From contig NZ_MAPV01000145.1 in NCBI RefSeq assembly GCF_001700505.1, positions 1 to 39,127 of the forward strand: a stretch of DNA of 39,127 bases. The letters run 5' to 3'. Origin of the DNA: Streptomyces mutomycini. Its GTDB lineage: Bacteria; Actinomycetota; Actinomycetes; Streptomycetales; Streptomycetaceae. The notes below the pieces were generated by a model. That model did not search any database, was not told the origin of the DNA, and was given only the letters and a program-made list of their open reading frames with translations. Positions 25,203 to 33,489 of the stretch are shown here, piece by piece. The translations under genes were made by a program, and so were the position numbers. How positions within the stretch are numbered: the first letter of the stretch is position 1; each line of letters opens with the position of its first letter.

Positions 25203-26867
25203 TCACATCACCGCGACGTGGGCGAAACGGGCCGCGGTGTGCAGTTCGGCCTCGATGTTGCCCGCGGTGAGGCGGACTTGGGGCAGCACCTGCTCCAGGC
25301 ACTCCTCGATCGTCCGGCTGCTGCTGTGCATGGCGACGTTGATGGCGGCGACCGCGGTGCCGGCACGGTCCCGCACGGGTACGGCGATCGAGCGCAGGCC
25401 CGCCTCCAGTTCCTCGTCGACCAGGGCGTACCCCTCGGCGCGTACGCGTTCGAGCACGGCCTCGAGTTCGGCACGGCGGGTGAGGGTGTGGGGGGCGAGC
25501 GGGCGCAGCTCCGCGTGGTCGAGGAGGGGCCCCAGTCCGGCGGCGGGCAGGTCCGCAAGCAGGACTCGTCCGAGCGAGGTCGCGTAGGCGGGGAAGCGGG
25601 TGCCGACGGTGATGTTGACGTTCATGATGCGGTGGGTGGCGGCACGCGCCACGTACTGCACCGAGTCGTCCACGAGGACTGCGAGGGACGTGGATTCATG
25701 GATCCGCCCCGCCAGGGCGGCGAGGTGCGGTTCGGCGATCCCCGGCAGAGTGATGCGGGAGAGCGGCGGATATCCGAGCGCCAGGACACGGGGTGTCAGC
25801 CGGTGTTCACGCTGGTCGACCGCTACGTAGCCGAGGTGTTCGAGGGTGATCAGCGCGCGGCGTGCGGAGGCGCGGGACAGGCCGGTGGCACGGGCGACCG
25901 CGCTGAGCGTCAGGGCGTCGCCGGTGTCGCCGAAGGCGGTGATGACGGTGAGGCCCCTGGCGAGGGACTCGACGAACTCCCGCCCCAGTTCCTGCTTCGA
26001 GGCCGCCGTCCATGAGGCGAGGGGCCCCGGGGCCGGTGCGGTGCCGCCGGGAGGGGCGTCACGCAGCCGGCATTCCATGGCCGCCGCGGCATCGCGCAGC
26101 CGGGGCAGCAGGCTGTCGCGGAGGCCCTGCGCACTGTGCCGGCTGGTGTGACTGACCACGCTGAGCACGCACGCGATGCCTCCGGCGGGGTCCCGTACAG
26201 GTACGGCGAGGGCCAGGAGGCCGGGTTCGATCAACTGGTCGTCCAGCGCCCAGCCGTCGGCCCGTGCCGCGTCCACGCGGTCCTCGAAGAGGTCGTCGGC
26301 CGGGCGGCTGCGACGCGGCAGGGACGGGAAGCCGGCGCCGTCGGGGTCTGCGGCCCGCCTCTCCCGCCATGCCTGCCATTGCCCGGCCCCCCAGAGGGTG
26401 GCGAGGACCGTGCCCGGGGCGGTGCGTTCCGCGGGCAGCAGGTCGCCGATGCGGAAGCTCAGGGACATCGCACGGCGGCGGGTGGCCTGGTGCACGAAGC
26501 GGACGTCCTCGCCGTCGGGCACCGCCAGCGAGACGGACTCGTCGAGTTCGTCGGCGAGCGCGTCCACCAGGTCACCGAGGAGGCGGGGAAAGCGGACCGA
26601 GGACAGGTAGGCGTTGCCCAGCTCCATCAGGCGCGGCGCGAGGGTGACGGTCCGGCCGTCGAGGCGCACGTATCCCGTGCGAGCGAGGGTGAGCGTGACA
26701 CGGTCGACGGTGGAGCGGGCGAGTCCGGTGGCGCGTTCCAGGTCGCTGAGGCTGAGGGAGCCGTCCGCGTCGGTCAGCCGGCGCAGCACGGAGATGCCGC
26801 GCATGAGCGGTGCGACGGCCTCCGCGGGGGCCGGTGTGCCGGGCCTGTCGGGGCTGGTCGGTGGCAT
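25203..26867 (-). CDS. Tandem (two-copy) IclR-family regulator, probably controlling pcaIJF
   Basis: The 554-residue protein is two IclR units fused head to tail, about twice the usual 250-270 residues. The first unit (about 20-265) has an HTH (SLSDLERATGLARSTVDRVT) and an effector domain; the second (about 290-545) has its own HTH (LSAVARATGLSRASARRALI) and an effector domain ending FAHVAVM. IclR-type regulators of the PcaR/PobR group respond to aromatic-pathway intermediates. The gene is divergent from pcaI with 123 bp between the starts, and a 20-bp inverted repeat lies between them. This suggests one protein that regulates the operon and itself, perhaps by covering both operator halves as a pseudo-dimer. 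Confidence 0.9.
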   Translation of the reverse strand: MPPTSPDRPGTPAPAEAVAPLMRGISVLRRLTDADGSLSLSDLERATGLARSTVDRVTLTLARTGYVRLDGRTVTLAPRLMELGNAYLSSVRFPRLLGDLVDALADELDESVSLAVPDGEDVRFVHQATRRRAMSLSFRIGDLLPAERTAPGTVLATLWGAGQWQAWRERRAADPDGAGFPSLPRRSRPADDLFEDRVDAARADGWALDDQLIEPGLLALAVPVRDPAGGIACVLSVVSHTSRHSAQGLRDSLLPRLRDAAAAMECRLRDAPPGGTAPAPGPLASWTAASKQELGREFVESLARGLTVITAFGDTGDALTLSAVARATGLSRASARRALITLEHLGYVAVDQREHRLTPRVLALGYPPLSRITLPGIAEPHLAALAGRIHESTSLAVLVDDSVQYVARAATHRIMNVNITVGTRFPAYATSLGRVLLADLPAAGLGPLLDHAELRPLAPHTLTRRAELEAVLERVRAEGYALVDEELEAGLRSIAVPVRDRAGTAVAAINVAMHSSSRTIEECLEQVLPQVRLTAGNIEAELHTAARFAHVAVM

Positions 26868-26943
26868 CTGTTCTCCCGTCGGGTGTGCCCATAGGTTCGC
26901 AGGCCCGTTGACAGGGCTCCGATCCGGGCGCCAGACTCGATCC

Positions 26944-26963
26944 TAGTGAAGGAAATTTCACTA
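26944..26963. promoter_or_regulatory. Inverted-repeat operator between IclR-type gene and pcaI
   Basis: TAGTGAA-GGAAAT-TTCACTA is a perfect 7-bp-arm inverted repeat, 20 bp in all, 27 bp before the pcaI ATG and about 76 bp before the divergent regulator. It is AT-rich against the GC-rich background and overlaps the expected promoter. The tandem IclR protein is the natural candidate to bind it. Confidence 0.7.
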
Positions 26964-26990
26964 TGCGAACGCTAAGGGGTGGGCGGTTTC

Positions 26991-27761
26991 ATGGACAAGG
27001 TGGTCGCGTCGGCGGCACTGGCCGTCGCCGACGTGCCGGACGGCGCGTCGGTGGCGGTGGGGGGCTTCGGCCTCAGCGGTGTGCCGAACGTGTTGATCGA
27101 TGCCCTGTACGCGAGCGGCGTCAGCGGGCTCGGCGTCGTTTCGAACAACTGCGGAGCGATGGACTCCGGCCTCGCGGTGCTCCTCTCCGCCGGCCGGATC
27201 AGCCGGGTGACGGGCTCGTACATCGGCGGGAACAAGGAGTTCGCCCGGCAGTACCTCGGGGGCGAACTCGAGCTCGAACTGATCCCGCAGGGCACTCTGG
27301 CCGAGCGACTACGGGCCGGCGGGGCCGGGATACCCGCGTTCTACACCCCCGCCGGCGTGGGCACGCAGGTCGCCGACGGCGGGCTCCCCTGGCGCTACGA
27401 CGGTGAGGGCGGCGTGGCGGTGGCCTCACCCGCCAAGGAGGTCCGCGACTTCGCCGGCACGGAATTCGTCCTGGAGCACAGCATCCGCACCGACTTCGCC
27501 CTCGTCAGGGCGGCGAAGGGCGACCGGCACGGCAACCTGGTCTTCAACAAGTCCGCTCGCAACTTCAATCCGCTCGCCGCGATGGCCGGCCGCATCACAG
27601 TCGCCGAGGTCGAGGAGCTGGTCGAGCCGGGCGAGATCGACCCGGACCACGTGCACCTGCCGGGCGTCTTCGTACAGCGGGTGGTCGCGCTGACCCCCGG
27701 GCAGGCCGTGGACAAGAAGGTCGAGAAGCGGACGATCACGGAGCGGGAGGCACGGGACTGA
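26991..27761 (+). CDS. pcaI: 3-oxoadipate CoA-transferase, alpha subunit
   Basis: This 256-residue subunit of the CoA-transferase moves CoA from succinyl-CoA to beta-ketoadipate, the next-to-last step of aromatic breakdown through protocatechuate or catechol. The glycine-rich CoA-binding loop is [16 protein letters not shown], with VSNNCG and [20 protein letters not shown] typical of family I alpha subunits. The ATG at 26991 has AAGGGG about 11 bases before it; a GTG at 26979 in frame is possible. Its stop overlaps the ATG of the beta subunit by one base, so the two subunits are translated together. The tandem IclR protein is divergent. SCOT-type acetoacetate transferase is an alternative, but the pcaF neighbour favours beta-ketoadipate. 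Confidence 0.9.
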   Translation: MDKVVASAALAVADVPDGASVAVGGFGLSGVPNVLIDALYASGVSGLGVVSNNCGAMDSGLAVLLSAGRISRVTGSYIGGNKEFARQYLGGELELELIPQGTLAERLRAGGAGIPAFYTPAGVGTQVADGGLPWRYDGEGGVAVASPAKEVRDFAGTEFVLEHSIRTDFALVRAAKGDRHGNLVFNKSARNFNPLAAMAGRITVAEVEELVEPGEIDPDHVHLPGVFVQRVVALTPGQAVDKKVEKRTITEREARD

Positions 27762-28408
27762 TGGCCTGGAACCGGAACGAGATGGCCGCCAGGGCGGCCG
27801 CGGAACTGCGCGACGGCGAGTACGTCAACCTCGGCATCGGGCTGCCGACGCTGATCCCGAACCACCTCCCCGAGGACGTGCACGTCGTCCTGGAGTCCGA
27901 GAACGGAATCCTGGGCACCGGCGCCTTCCCGTACGACGAGGACGTCGACCCCGATCTGATCAACGCGGGCAAGGAGACGGTGACCGTCCGGCCGGGGGCG
28001 TCGTTCTTCGACTCCGCTCTCTCCTTCGGCATGATCCGCGGCGGTCACATCGACGCCGCCGTACTCGGGGCCATGGAGGTCTCGGCCCGGGGCGACCTCG
28101 CCAACTGGGCGGTCCCGGGGAAGATGGTGACCGGCATCGGCGGCGCCATGGACCTGGTGCACGGGGCCCGCCGCGTCATCGTGACCATGACGCACACCGC
28201 GAAGGACGGCAGCCCGAAGATCGTCGAGGAGTGCACCCTGCCGCTCACCGGCAAGGCGTGCGTCCACCGGATCATCACGGACCTCGCCGTCCTCGACGTG
28301 ACCGACGACGGCCTGGTCCTGGTGGAGACCGCCCCCGGGGTGAGTACCGCTGAAGTTCTGGAGCGGACCGCCGCTCCGGTCCGTACCGCCGAAAGGATCG
28401 CGTCATGA
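27761..28408 (+). CDS. pcaJ: 3-oxoadipate CoA-transferase, beta subunit
   Basis: This 215-residue beta subunit carries the catalytic Glu of the transferase in [13 protein letters not shown] (about residue 47), where the enzyme-CoA thioester forms. Other family stretches are [27 protein letters not shown] and [16 protein letters not shown]. The ATG at 27761 lies within the TGATG overlap with pcaI, and the gene's own TGA overlaps the ATG of pcaF (ATGA). Together with pcaI it turns beta-ketoadipate into beta-ketoadipyl-CoA. Confidence 0.92.
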   Translation: MAWNRNEMAARAAAELRDGEYVNLGIGLPTLIPNHLPEDVHVVLESENGILGTGAFPYDEDVDPDLINAGKETVTVRPGASFFDSALSFGMIRGGHIDAAVLGAMEVSARGDLANWAVPGKMVTGIGGAMDLVHGARRVIVTMTHTAKDGSPKIVEECTLPLTGKACVHRIITDLAVLDVTDDGLVLVETAPGVSTAEVLERTAAPVRTAERIAS

Positions 28409-29619
28409 GCTTCCGTCCCCGCGACGTGTACATCGTCGACGCCGTCCGCACCCCGATCGGCAGGTACAACGGGGCGCTCGCACAGGTGCGGCCGGACGAC
28501 CTCGCCGCGCACACCATCCGCGCGCTGCTCGACCGCACGCCGGAACTCGACCCCTCACGCATCGGTGACGTGGTGCTCGGCAACGCCAACGGCGCGGGCG
28601 AGGAGAACCGCAACGTCGGCAGGATGGCCGCGCTCCTCGCGGGCCTGCCGGTCTCCGTTCCCGGCGTGACCGTCAACCGGCTCTGCGCCTCGGGCCTCGA
28701 AGCCGTCGTGCACGCTGCGCGCGCCGTGGCTCTGGGGGACCACTCGCTCGTCGTCGCCGGCGGTGTCGAGTCGATGACCCGCGCCCCGTACGTCCTGCCC
28801 AAGAGCGACCGCGCCTTTCCGGCCGGGCACACCGAGATGTACTCGACCACTCTGGGCTGGCGCATGGTCAACCCACGGATGGACCCGCAGTGGACGGTGC
28901 CGCTCGGCGAGAGCGCCGAACTGATCGCCGAGAAACACTCCATCAGCCGTGAACAGCAGGACGAGTTCGCTCTGGCCTCGCACCGGAAGGCCTCGGCCGC
29001 CCGGGCAGCGGGGCTGTTCGACGGCGAGATCGCGCCCGTGACCATTCCGCGCCGCAAGGGCGACCCGCTCGTCGTCGACCGGGACGAGTGCATCAGGGAC
29101 GACACGTCGCTGGAAGCCCTGGCCAAGCTCCGCCCGTCCTTCCGTACGGAGGACGGCACGGTCACCGCGGGCAACTCCTCCCCGCTCAACGACGGTGCGG
29201 CTGCCCTGCTGCTGGCCGACGAGGAGGGCCTGCGGGCCACCGGCCGCGAACCCCTGGCCCGGATCACGGCCTCCGCGGTGTCCGCCAACGAGCCCCACTA
29301 CTTCGGGCTCGCTCCCGTGGAAGCCGTGAACAGGGCCCTGGGCCGGGCGGGCAGGAGCTTCGCCGAGCTCACGGCACTGGAACTCAACGAGGCCTTCGCC
29401 GCGCAGGTCCTGGGCTGCGTCGCGGAGTGGCCCGACCTCGACCCGTCCGTGCTCAATCCGCGCGGCGGAGCGATCGCGATCGGCCACCCGCTCGGCGCCT
29501 CGGGAGCCCGCCTCGCGGGCTCCATCGCCCACCAGCTCAAGGCCGCAGGGTCCGGGGTCGGCGTGGCGACGCTGTGCATCGGCGTGGGCCAGGGCTCCGC
29601 ACTGGTGCTGGAGAGGTGA
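28405..29619 (+). CDS. pcaF: Beta-ketoadipyl-CoA thiolase
   Basis: This 404-residue thiolase cleaves beta-ketoadipyl-CoA to succinyl-CoA and acetyl-CoA. The active-site Cys that accepts the acyl group is in [12 protein letters not shown] (near 93), the His in [16 protein letters not shown] (near 360) and the second Cys in [13 protein letters not shown] (near 391). The length is normal for the family. The ATG overlaps the pcaJ stop. The context of pcaIJ decides its substrate; sequence alone would also fit an acetoacetyl-CoA thiolase. The genes for ring cleavage and lactonisation (pcaGH, pcaB, pcaL) are not in the window, so beta-ketoadipate must come from a pathway encoded elsewhere. Confidence 0.92.
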   Translation: MSFRPRDVYIVDAVRTPIGRYNGALAQVRPDDLAAHTIRALLDRTPELDPSRIGDVVLGNANGAGEENRNVGRMAALLAGLPVSVPGVTVNRLCASGLEAVVHAARAVALGDHSLVVAGGVESMTRAPYVLPKSDRAFPAGHTEMYSTTLGWRMVNPRMDPQWTVPLGESAELIAEKHSISREQQDEFALASHRKASAARAAGLFDGEIAPVTIPRRKGDPLVVDRDECIRDDTSLEALAKLRPSFRTEDGTVTAGNSSPLNDGAAALLLADEEGLRATGREPLARITASAVSANEPHYFGLAPVEAVNRALGRAGRSFAELTALELNEAFAAQVLGCVAEWPDLDPSVLNPRGGAIAIGHPLGASGARLAGSIAHQLKAAGSGVGVATLCIGVGQGSALVLER

Positions 29620-29846
29620 CCCGGGCCTTCCGTCCGCGGCCGGCTGTGCGGCGAACCGTCGCCGCGGTTGCCGGCGGGCGGTGAACCCCCGGGCGCCGAA
29701 CCCGGCGGCCGGGGGCCCCTCCCGAGCGGCGGAACAGGAGCGCCGGATGAATGATGAACAGAAGCTCTGGCGCCGCGGGTGCCGTCCGGCCTCGTCGCCG
29801 GCCGGACCGGGCGCGGCTGTGACCACGAAGCGGAAGGCATGAGCTC

Positions 29847-29984
29847 ATGACCTCCCAGACCGCGTTTCCGGCAGCGGATCACGTGCCGTTCGCGCACATG
29901 CCCACGCCGTGCGGTCCCGAGAGCGTGCCGGGGGCGGGCACGGGCGGAGCGGTCCGTCCGAGGACGGCCGGGGAAGCCCGATGA
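29847..29984 (+). CDS. Possible 45-residue peptide coupled to the SpoIIE-type phosphatase
   Basis: This short open frame begins MTSQTAFPAADHVPFAHMPT with GGAAGG 10 bases before the ATG. It ends in a TGA that overlaps the phosphatase start (ATGA at 29981). The position looks like translational coupling, but composition gives no domain. It may be a true small gene, an uORF, or chance. Confidence 0.3.
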   Translation: MTSQTAFPAADHVPFAHMPTPCGPESVPGAGTGGAVRPRTAGEAR

Positions 29985-31804
29985 GGTCTGCGGACGGGCT
30001 GCTCGAGGTCGGCTTCATGCGCGCGGTGTTCGACAACCTGGGGGCGGGGGTGTTCGTGGTCGACACCACCGGCCGGCTCACCTCGTGCAATCCGCGCGCC
30101 GAGCAGCTCCTCGGCCGCCGGAAGGAGCAGATGCTGGGTCACGACATGCATGATCTGCTGCGCCGCCGACGGGACGGTGACACGATCCCGCGGAGCGAGA
30201 GCGGTCCGCTGACCGTGCTGGAGAGTGACCAACCGGTCGAGGGGAGCGAGGAACTCTTCCTCCGCGGGGACGGCAGTCTCGTGCCGGTCATCTGGGCGGC
30301 CACTCCCCTGCGGCACGAGGGGCGGCCGGAAGGCGCGGTGATCGTCTTCCACGATTTCAGTCTGCATCGTGACGCCGCCGAGCAGACCGCGGCGTACCTC
30401 GCCGCCCTGGAAGGGCTCACCGCCCGGCTGACGATGGTGGCGGAGGTCTCCAAGGTCCTCATCTCCGCCCTGGACACGCCGGAGATGCTGAACAGACTGG
30501 CCGGCCTGCTCGTACCGGACATGGGCGACTGGGTCGCGGTCGACATCCGTACGGCGGAGCATTCGGGCGAGATGCGCCGCGTCACCGTCCGTACCACCGG
30601 CGACCAGGAAGCGGCGGAAGCGCTCACGGGCCCGTTGCCGTCATTGCCCGAATCCAGCCGTTCGCCGGCGGTCCAGACGCTGCGGAGCGCCGAGCCCGTC
30701 TTCCTGGACGCCCACGCATTGGCGGAGCAGCCGGACAGTCCGCTCGCGAGCGCCCACCGGGACCTCTTCGACCGGCTGGGCGGCAGTTGCGCCGTCGTGG
30801 TGCCCCTGCACACCCGGCGGCAGGTCTTCGGCGCGCTGACCGTGGCCCGTGTCGCTCCGGACGCGTCCTACTCGGAGGCCGAGGTCTTCGTGCTGGCCGA
30901 CATCGCGCGCCGCGCCGGTCTCGTCATGGAAGCCGCCGAACTGTCCGAGCAGCAGCGCCATGTCGCCGAGATCATGCAGCGCCAGCTCCTCACCCCTCTG
31001 CCCCAGGTCGACCACCTCACCCTGGCGGCCCGCTACCGGCCGGCCGAGAGCGCCGCGGAGATCGGCGGGGACTGGTACGACTCCTTCCTCCTGAGCGACG
31101 GTGCCCTGACCATGGTCATCGGAGACGTCGTCGGCCACGATCTCAAGGCCGCCGCCCACATGGCCGAGGTCCGCAACATGTTGCGCGCCCTTGCCTGGGA
31201 CCGTACGGAGCCCCCGAGCCTGGTCATGCGCCGCCTGGACGAGGCGATGACGCACACGAGCGACGCCCCCATGGCCACCTGCGTCTTCGCACGCATCGAA
31301 GGCCCCGAAGGCGGGCCGTGGCAGCTCAGATGGGTGAATGCGGGCCATCCACCACCCCTGCTGGTCACCACCGACGGGCACGCCCGGTTCCTCGAAGGGG
31401 GTCACGGCCCTCTCCTCGGCCTCAACTCCGCCCTGCACCTGGGCCTGAGTTGGCCCGACTCCTACGCGGACCTTCCGCCCCGGTCGACTCTCCTGCTCTA
31501 CACCGACGGGCTCGTCGAGAGCCGCACCCGTGACATCGAGGCCGGCCTCGCCATGCTGCGCCGGCATGCGGCGGCTCTGGCAGACCGCGACGTCGAGGAC
31601 TTCCTCGACGAGCTTCTGGAGCGCATCGACCCCAGTGGCGACGACGTCGCCATGCTGGTCCTGCGCACCCCGGAGGCGGGTGTGGGCGCAGGCGACGAAG
31701 AGGCCCCGCCGCAGCACGCGCACAGCCCGGCGGCCGCCAACCGCGGAGCGCCCGGCTCCCGCGTCGAGGACACGCCCGTCAGGGACACCTCCGAACCGGC
31801 CTGA
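29981..31804 (+). CDS. PAS-GAF-PP2C phosphatase (SpoIIE/RsbU type)
   Basis: This 607-residue signalling protein contains a PAS sensor (about 8-125; FMRAVFDNLGAGVFVVDTTG, then NPRAEQLLG), a GAF domain (about 150-310; VLISALDTPEMLNRLAGLLV), a short helical linker ending MQRQLLTPLP, and a PP2C-like phosphatase (about 340-560). Metal-binding Asp residues can be seen in IGGDWYDSFLL and VIGDVVGHDLKAA, with the last in SGDDVAMLVL. The last 45 residues are low-complexity. Such proteins dephosphorylate anti-anti-sigma factors. An RsbW-like ATPase at 36785 could belong to the same kind of network but is not adjacent. I chose the ATG at 29981 because GGGGAAG lies 5 bases upstream and the PAS domain starts soon after. 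Confidence 0.92.
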   Translation: MRSADGLLEVGFMRAVFDNLGAGVFVVDTTGRLTSCNPRAEQLLGRRKEQMLGHDMHDLLRRRRDGDTIPRSESGPLTVLESDQPVEGSEELFLRGDGSLVPVIWAATPLRHEGRPEGAVIVFHDFSLHRDAAEQTAAYLAALEGLTARLTMVAEVSKVLISALDTPEMLNRLAGLLVPDMGDWVAVDIRTAEHSGEMRRVTVRTTGDQEAAEALTGPLPSLPESSRSPAVQTLRSAEPVFLDAHALAEQPDSPLASAHRDLFDRLGGSCAVVVPLHTRRQVFGALTVARVAPDASYSEAEVFVLADIARRAGLVMEAAELSEQQRHVAEIMQRQLLTPLPQVDHLTLAARYRPAESAAEIGGDWYDSFLLSDGALTMVIGDVVGHDLKAAAHMAEVRNMLRALAWDRTEPPSLVMRRLDEAMTHTSDAPMATCVFARIEGPEGGPWQLRWVNAGHPPPLLVTTDGHARFLEGGHGPLLGLNSALHLGLSWPDSYADLPPRSTLLLYTDGLVESRTRDIEAGLAMLRRHAAALADRDVEDFLDELLERIDPSGDDVAMLVLRTPEAGVGAGDEEAPPQHAHSPAAANRGAPGSRVEDTPVRDTSEPA

Positions 31805-31957
31805 GCTGTCACGACGCGGCCACGCACCTCCGCCTGTCGGCCGCCGCGACGCCCTCGCCCGCCTCTCCGTCCGGCCCTGTATGGCCACGAACGTGCGTCA
31901 GCTGGAAGCGAGTTGGCCGCTCTGCCATCTCCCGCCGCTCTCGATGACACCGCACGG

Positions 31958-32012
31958 CTCGAGCGGAGCGCAACGGAACCCCGGACTCGGGTTTCGCTGC
32001 GCTGCGCTCGAG
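31958..32012. repeat. Large imperfect hairpin before the 149-residue protein
   Basis: Bases 31958-31981 pair with 31989-32012: 24 positions with three mismatches and a 7-base loop. Each outer end is CTCGAG. It sits 16 bp before an ATG and contains or abuts its ribosome site. It looks like a REP/MITE-like palindrome or a cis-acting RNA structure. Confidence 0.65.
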
Positions 32013-32028
32013 AAGGTAGCTTTGCGCA

Positions 32029-32478
32029 ATGGACCACGACGCTCGCCTGTTCTTGCTCCCCGACCGCCACCCCAAGGTAGGGGCCGCTCTGGCAGCTGTA
32101 GGCGCTCTGGCGTGTGCGGAGACTCCGGCTGTGCACGGGTGGCTGCAGGCGCACGGGGTTTCCGCCTCGTCGGAGCAGGTCAGGATCCTTCCCTCCGACG
32201 CGGAGACGCTCATCCCCGCAGATGCCGAAAGCCTGCCCGTCCCCCTGAGCGAGGAAGAGGCGCTGCGCGTACAGCGGGAGTGCGCTCCGAAGGCGGTCGC
32301 GGACCTGGAAGCGGAGCTTCTGGGCTTCCGTGAGACGACCCAGGACCGGGAAGCTCTCGTGCACCGCGCACTGACCGCGGGCATCCCCACCCAGCGCATC
32401 GCCCACCTCACCGGCCTCACCCCGCAGGAGATCGGCGTACTCCTGCAGGCGCAGCCCCCGACAGCTACGGACGCCTAG
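32029..32478 (+). CDS. Hypothetical protein with possible C-terminal helix-turn-helix
   Basis: This 149-residue soluble protein is one I do not recognise. It begins MDHDARLFLLPDRHPKVGAA and has no signal or membrane segment. The middle part is acidic (SDAETLIPADAESLPVPLSE). The C-terminal 35 residues (VHRALTAGIPTQRIAHLTGL, then TPQEIGVLL) read like a sigma-region-4 or resolvase-type helix-turn-helix. The ATG is preceded by GAGAAGGTAG about 8 bases upstream, inside the edge of a large hairpin. A DUF2470 remnant follows. Streptomycete genomes carry many small proteins of this style. Confidence 0.65.
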   Translation: MDHDARLFLLPDRHPKVGAALAAVGALACAETPAVHGWLQAHGVSASSEQVRILPSDAETLIPADAESLPVPLSEEEALRVQRECAPKAVADLEAELLGFRETTQDREALVHRALTAGIPTQRIAHLTGLTPQEIGVLLQAQPPTATDA

Positions 32479-32578
32479 GGTCTTCCGTCTGGATCAGGCT
32501 GGAGCGGGGCCTGGCGCCGGGCGCCTCCTCTTTCGCCCGGTACAGCAACGAGGCCACGGAAAGCACCTGCATGGAGTC

Positions 32579-32950
32579 GGCCAAGCGGTCATCGAATACC
32601 ACAGGGGTCGCGCCTTCGTCACGCTGGACACACTGCAGGAGACGGCCCCCGATCCCATCGCCACCAACGAGGCGGCGATGCTGACCCATCTCGTCGACGA
32701 CCACGGCGAACTCGTCCCCCTGCTCCTGCGCCTCGCACAACCGCAGCCGGAGAAGGGCGTGATGCGCGTCCTCCCGCTCGCGATCGACCGCTACGGCGTG
32801 ACCCTGCGCTTGGAGTACCCCACCACCCACCGCGACCTGCGCCTGCCGTTCGCGAAGCCCGTGGCACGCCTCGATCAGGCGGGGCCCCAGATCCAAGCCC
32901 TGCTGACCGCCGCCCGCCGCGCCTCTCACCGCAACCAGTTGCTCACCTGA
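32579..32950 (+). pseudogene. C-terminal remnant of a DUF2470 domain protein
   Basis: The frame from about 32579 to the TGA at 32948 reads DPIATNEAAMLTHLVDDHGE, then VLPLAIDRYGVTLRLEYPTT, HRDLRLPFAKPV and IQALLTAARRAS. This fits the DUF2470 fold of heme/FMN-associated proteins, which in streptomycetes usually spans about 230-260 residues with an N-terminal split barrel. That N-terminal half is missing here; upstream sequence in this frame has no match to it. An ATG at 32678 could still give a 90-residue product covering the DUF2470 core, so it may be expressed. I call it truncated, either by deletion or because it is a short stand-alone member. Confidence 0.55.
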
Positions 32951-32963
32951 GACCGGGGAACGC

Positions 32964-32993
32964 GTCAGGGGGCGGCACGTGCCGCCCCCTGAC
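32964..32993. terminator. Bidirectional terminator, perfect palindrome
   Basis: GTCAGGGGGCGGCAC (32964-32978) is directly followed by GTGCCGCCCCCTGAC (32979-32993). Folded, it gives a 13-bp stem and a 4-base loop. It lies between the DUF2470 stop (32950) and the stop of the convergent small basic protein (33008). Confidence 0.8.
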
Positions 32994-33007
32994 AGACCGG
33001 CGCGCCC

Positions 33008-33085
33008 TCAGGACTGGGGACGACTGCCGTGGTTCGCGCCGTTCTTGCGGCGGGCCTTCTTCTTGCGACGTCGCTTCGAGGACAT
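33008..33085 (-). CDS. Very small basic protein (25 residues)
   Basis: This gene starts at the ATG with its first base at 33085, preceded by GAGGAGG (spacing about 4), and encodes a 25-residue peptide that begins MSSKRRRKKKARRKN and ends SRPQS. More than 40 percent of residues are Lys or Arg. The ribosome site, start, stop and downstream terminator all agree, and I recall nearly identical small proteins in many streptomycetes, usually annotated hypothetical. The composition suggests binding to RNA or the ribosome, by analogy with tiny basic ribosome-associated proteins, but that is inference. Confidence 0.8.
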   Translation of the reverse strand: MSSKRRRKKKARRKNGANHGSRPQS

Positions 33086-33489
33086 CGAACCTCCTCATTC
33101 GGTAGCTTTCGCCTACTGTCCACCGGATTGTCGACTCCGGCGATCACAGAGCCCCTTACCCGCGGATACGACGGCAAACACCCTGCGCCCGAGCGACCCG
33201 GTGGCGTACGTCACTGCCCGCGACAGCGGGTTCACTCCCCGCGTCGATCCCTCAGCGCGCGACGTGGATCGACGTCCCGGCGGCCATGGACAGCCGCCGA
33301 CCTGCTGTGATGTGATCCGTGCGGTGGAACGGCCCCGCCTGGCGCTGCTCACCGGGCGATCCTCGGGTGCGTTGTGCGAAGGCGGCCCGGATCCCCGCGT
33401 CATGCCTCACGCCGCTCGGCCATCCGTGGGTCCGCGCATCCCCACGGCGAGCGCCCGGGTCCGTCCCCAGGCTCGAAAGTTCCGTACAC
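33086..33489. other. Intergenic region between small basic protein and malX-like gene
   Basis: These 404 bp hold no supported gene. The left end should carry the promoter of the small basic protein. An inverted repeat, CGTCGATCC (33242-33250) with GGATCGACG (33266-33274), lies about 215 bp before the malX-like start; an operator or leader structure is possible. The frame upstream of the malX ATG is open from 33319 but has Arg/Pro-rich, non-family sequence. Confidence 0.5.

Noticed and set aside
22590..26015. 1141-codon plus-strand open frame across transketolase and the IclR-type gene
   Set aside because: It spans two clear genes and the gap between them on the other strand, so it is a GC-bias shadow.
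32465..32929. Minus-strand frame ending in SLLYRAKEEAPGARPRSS
   Set aside because: Most of it is antisense to the DUF2470 coding frame. The tail has no family I can name, so it is not claimed as a gene.
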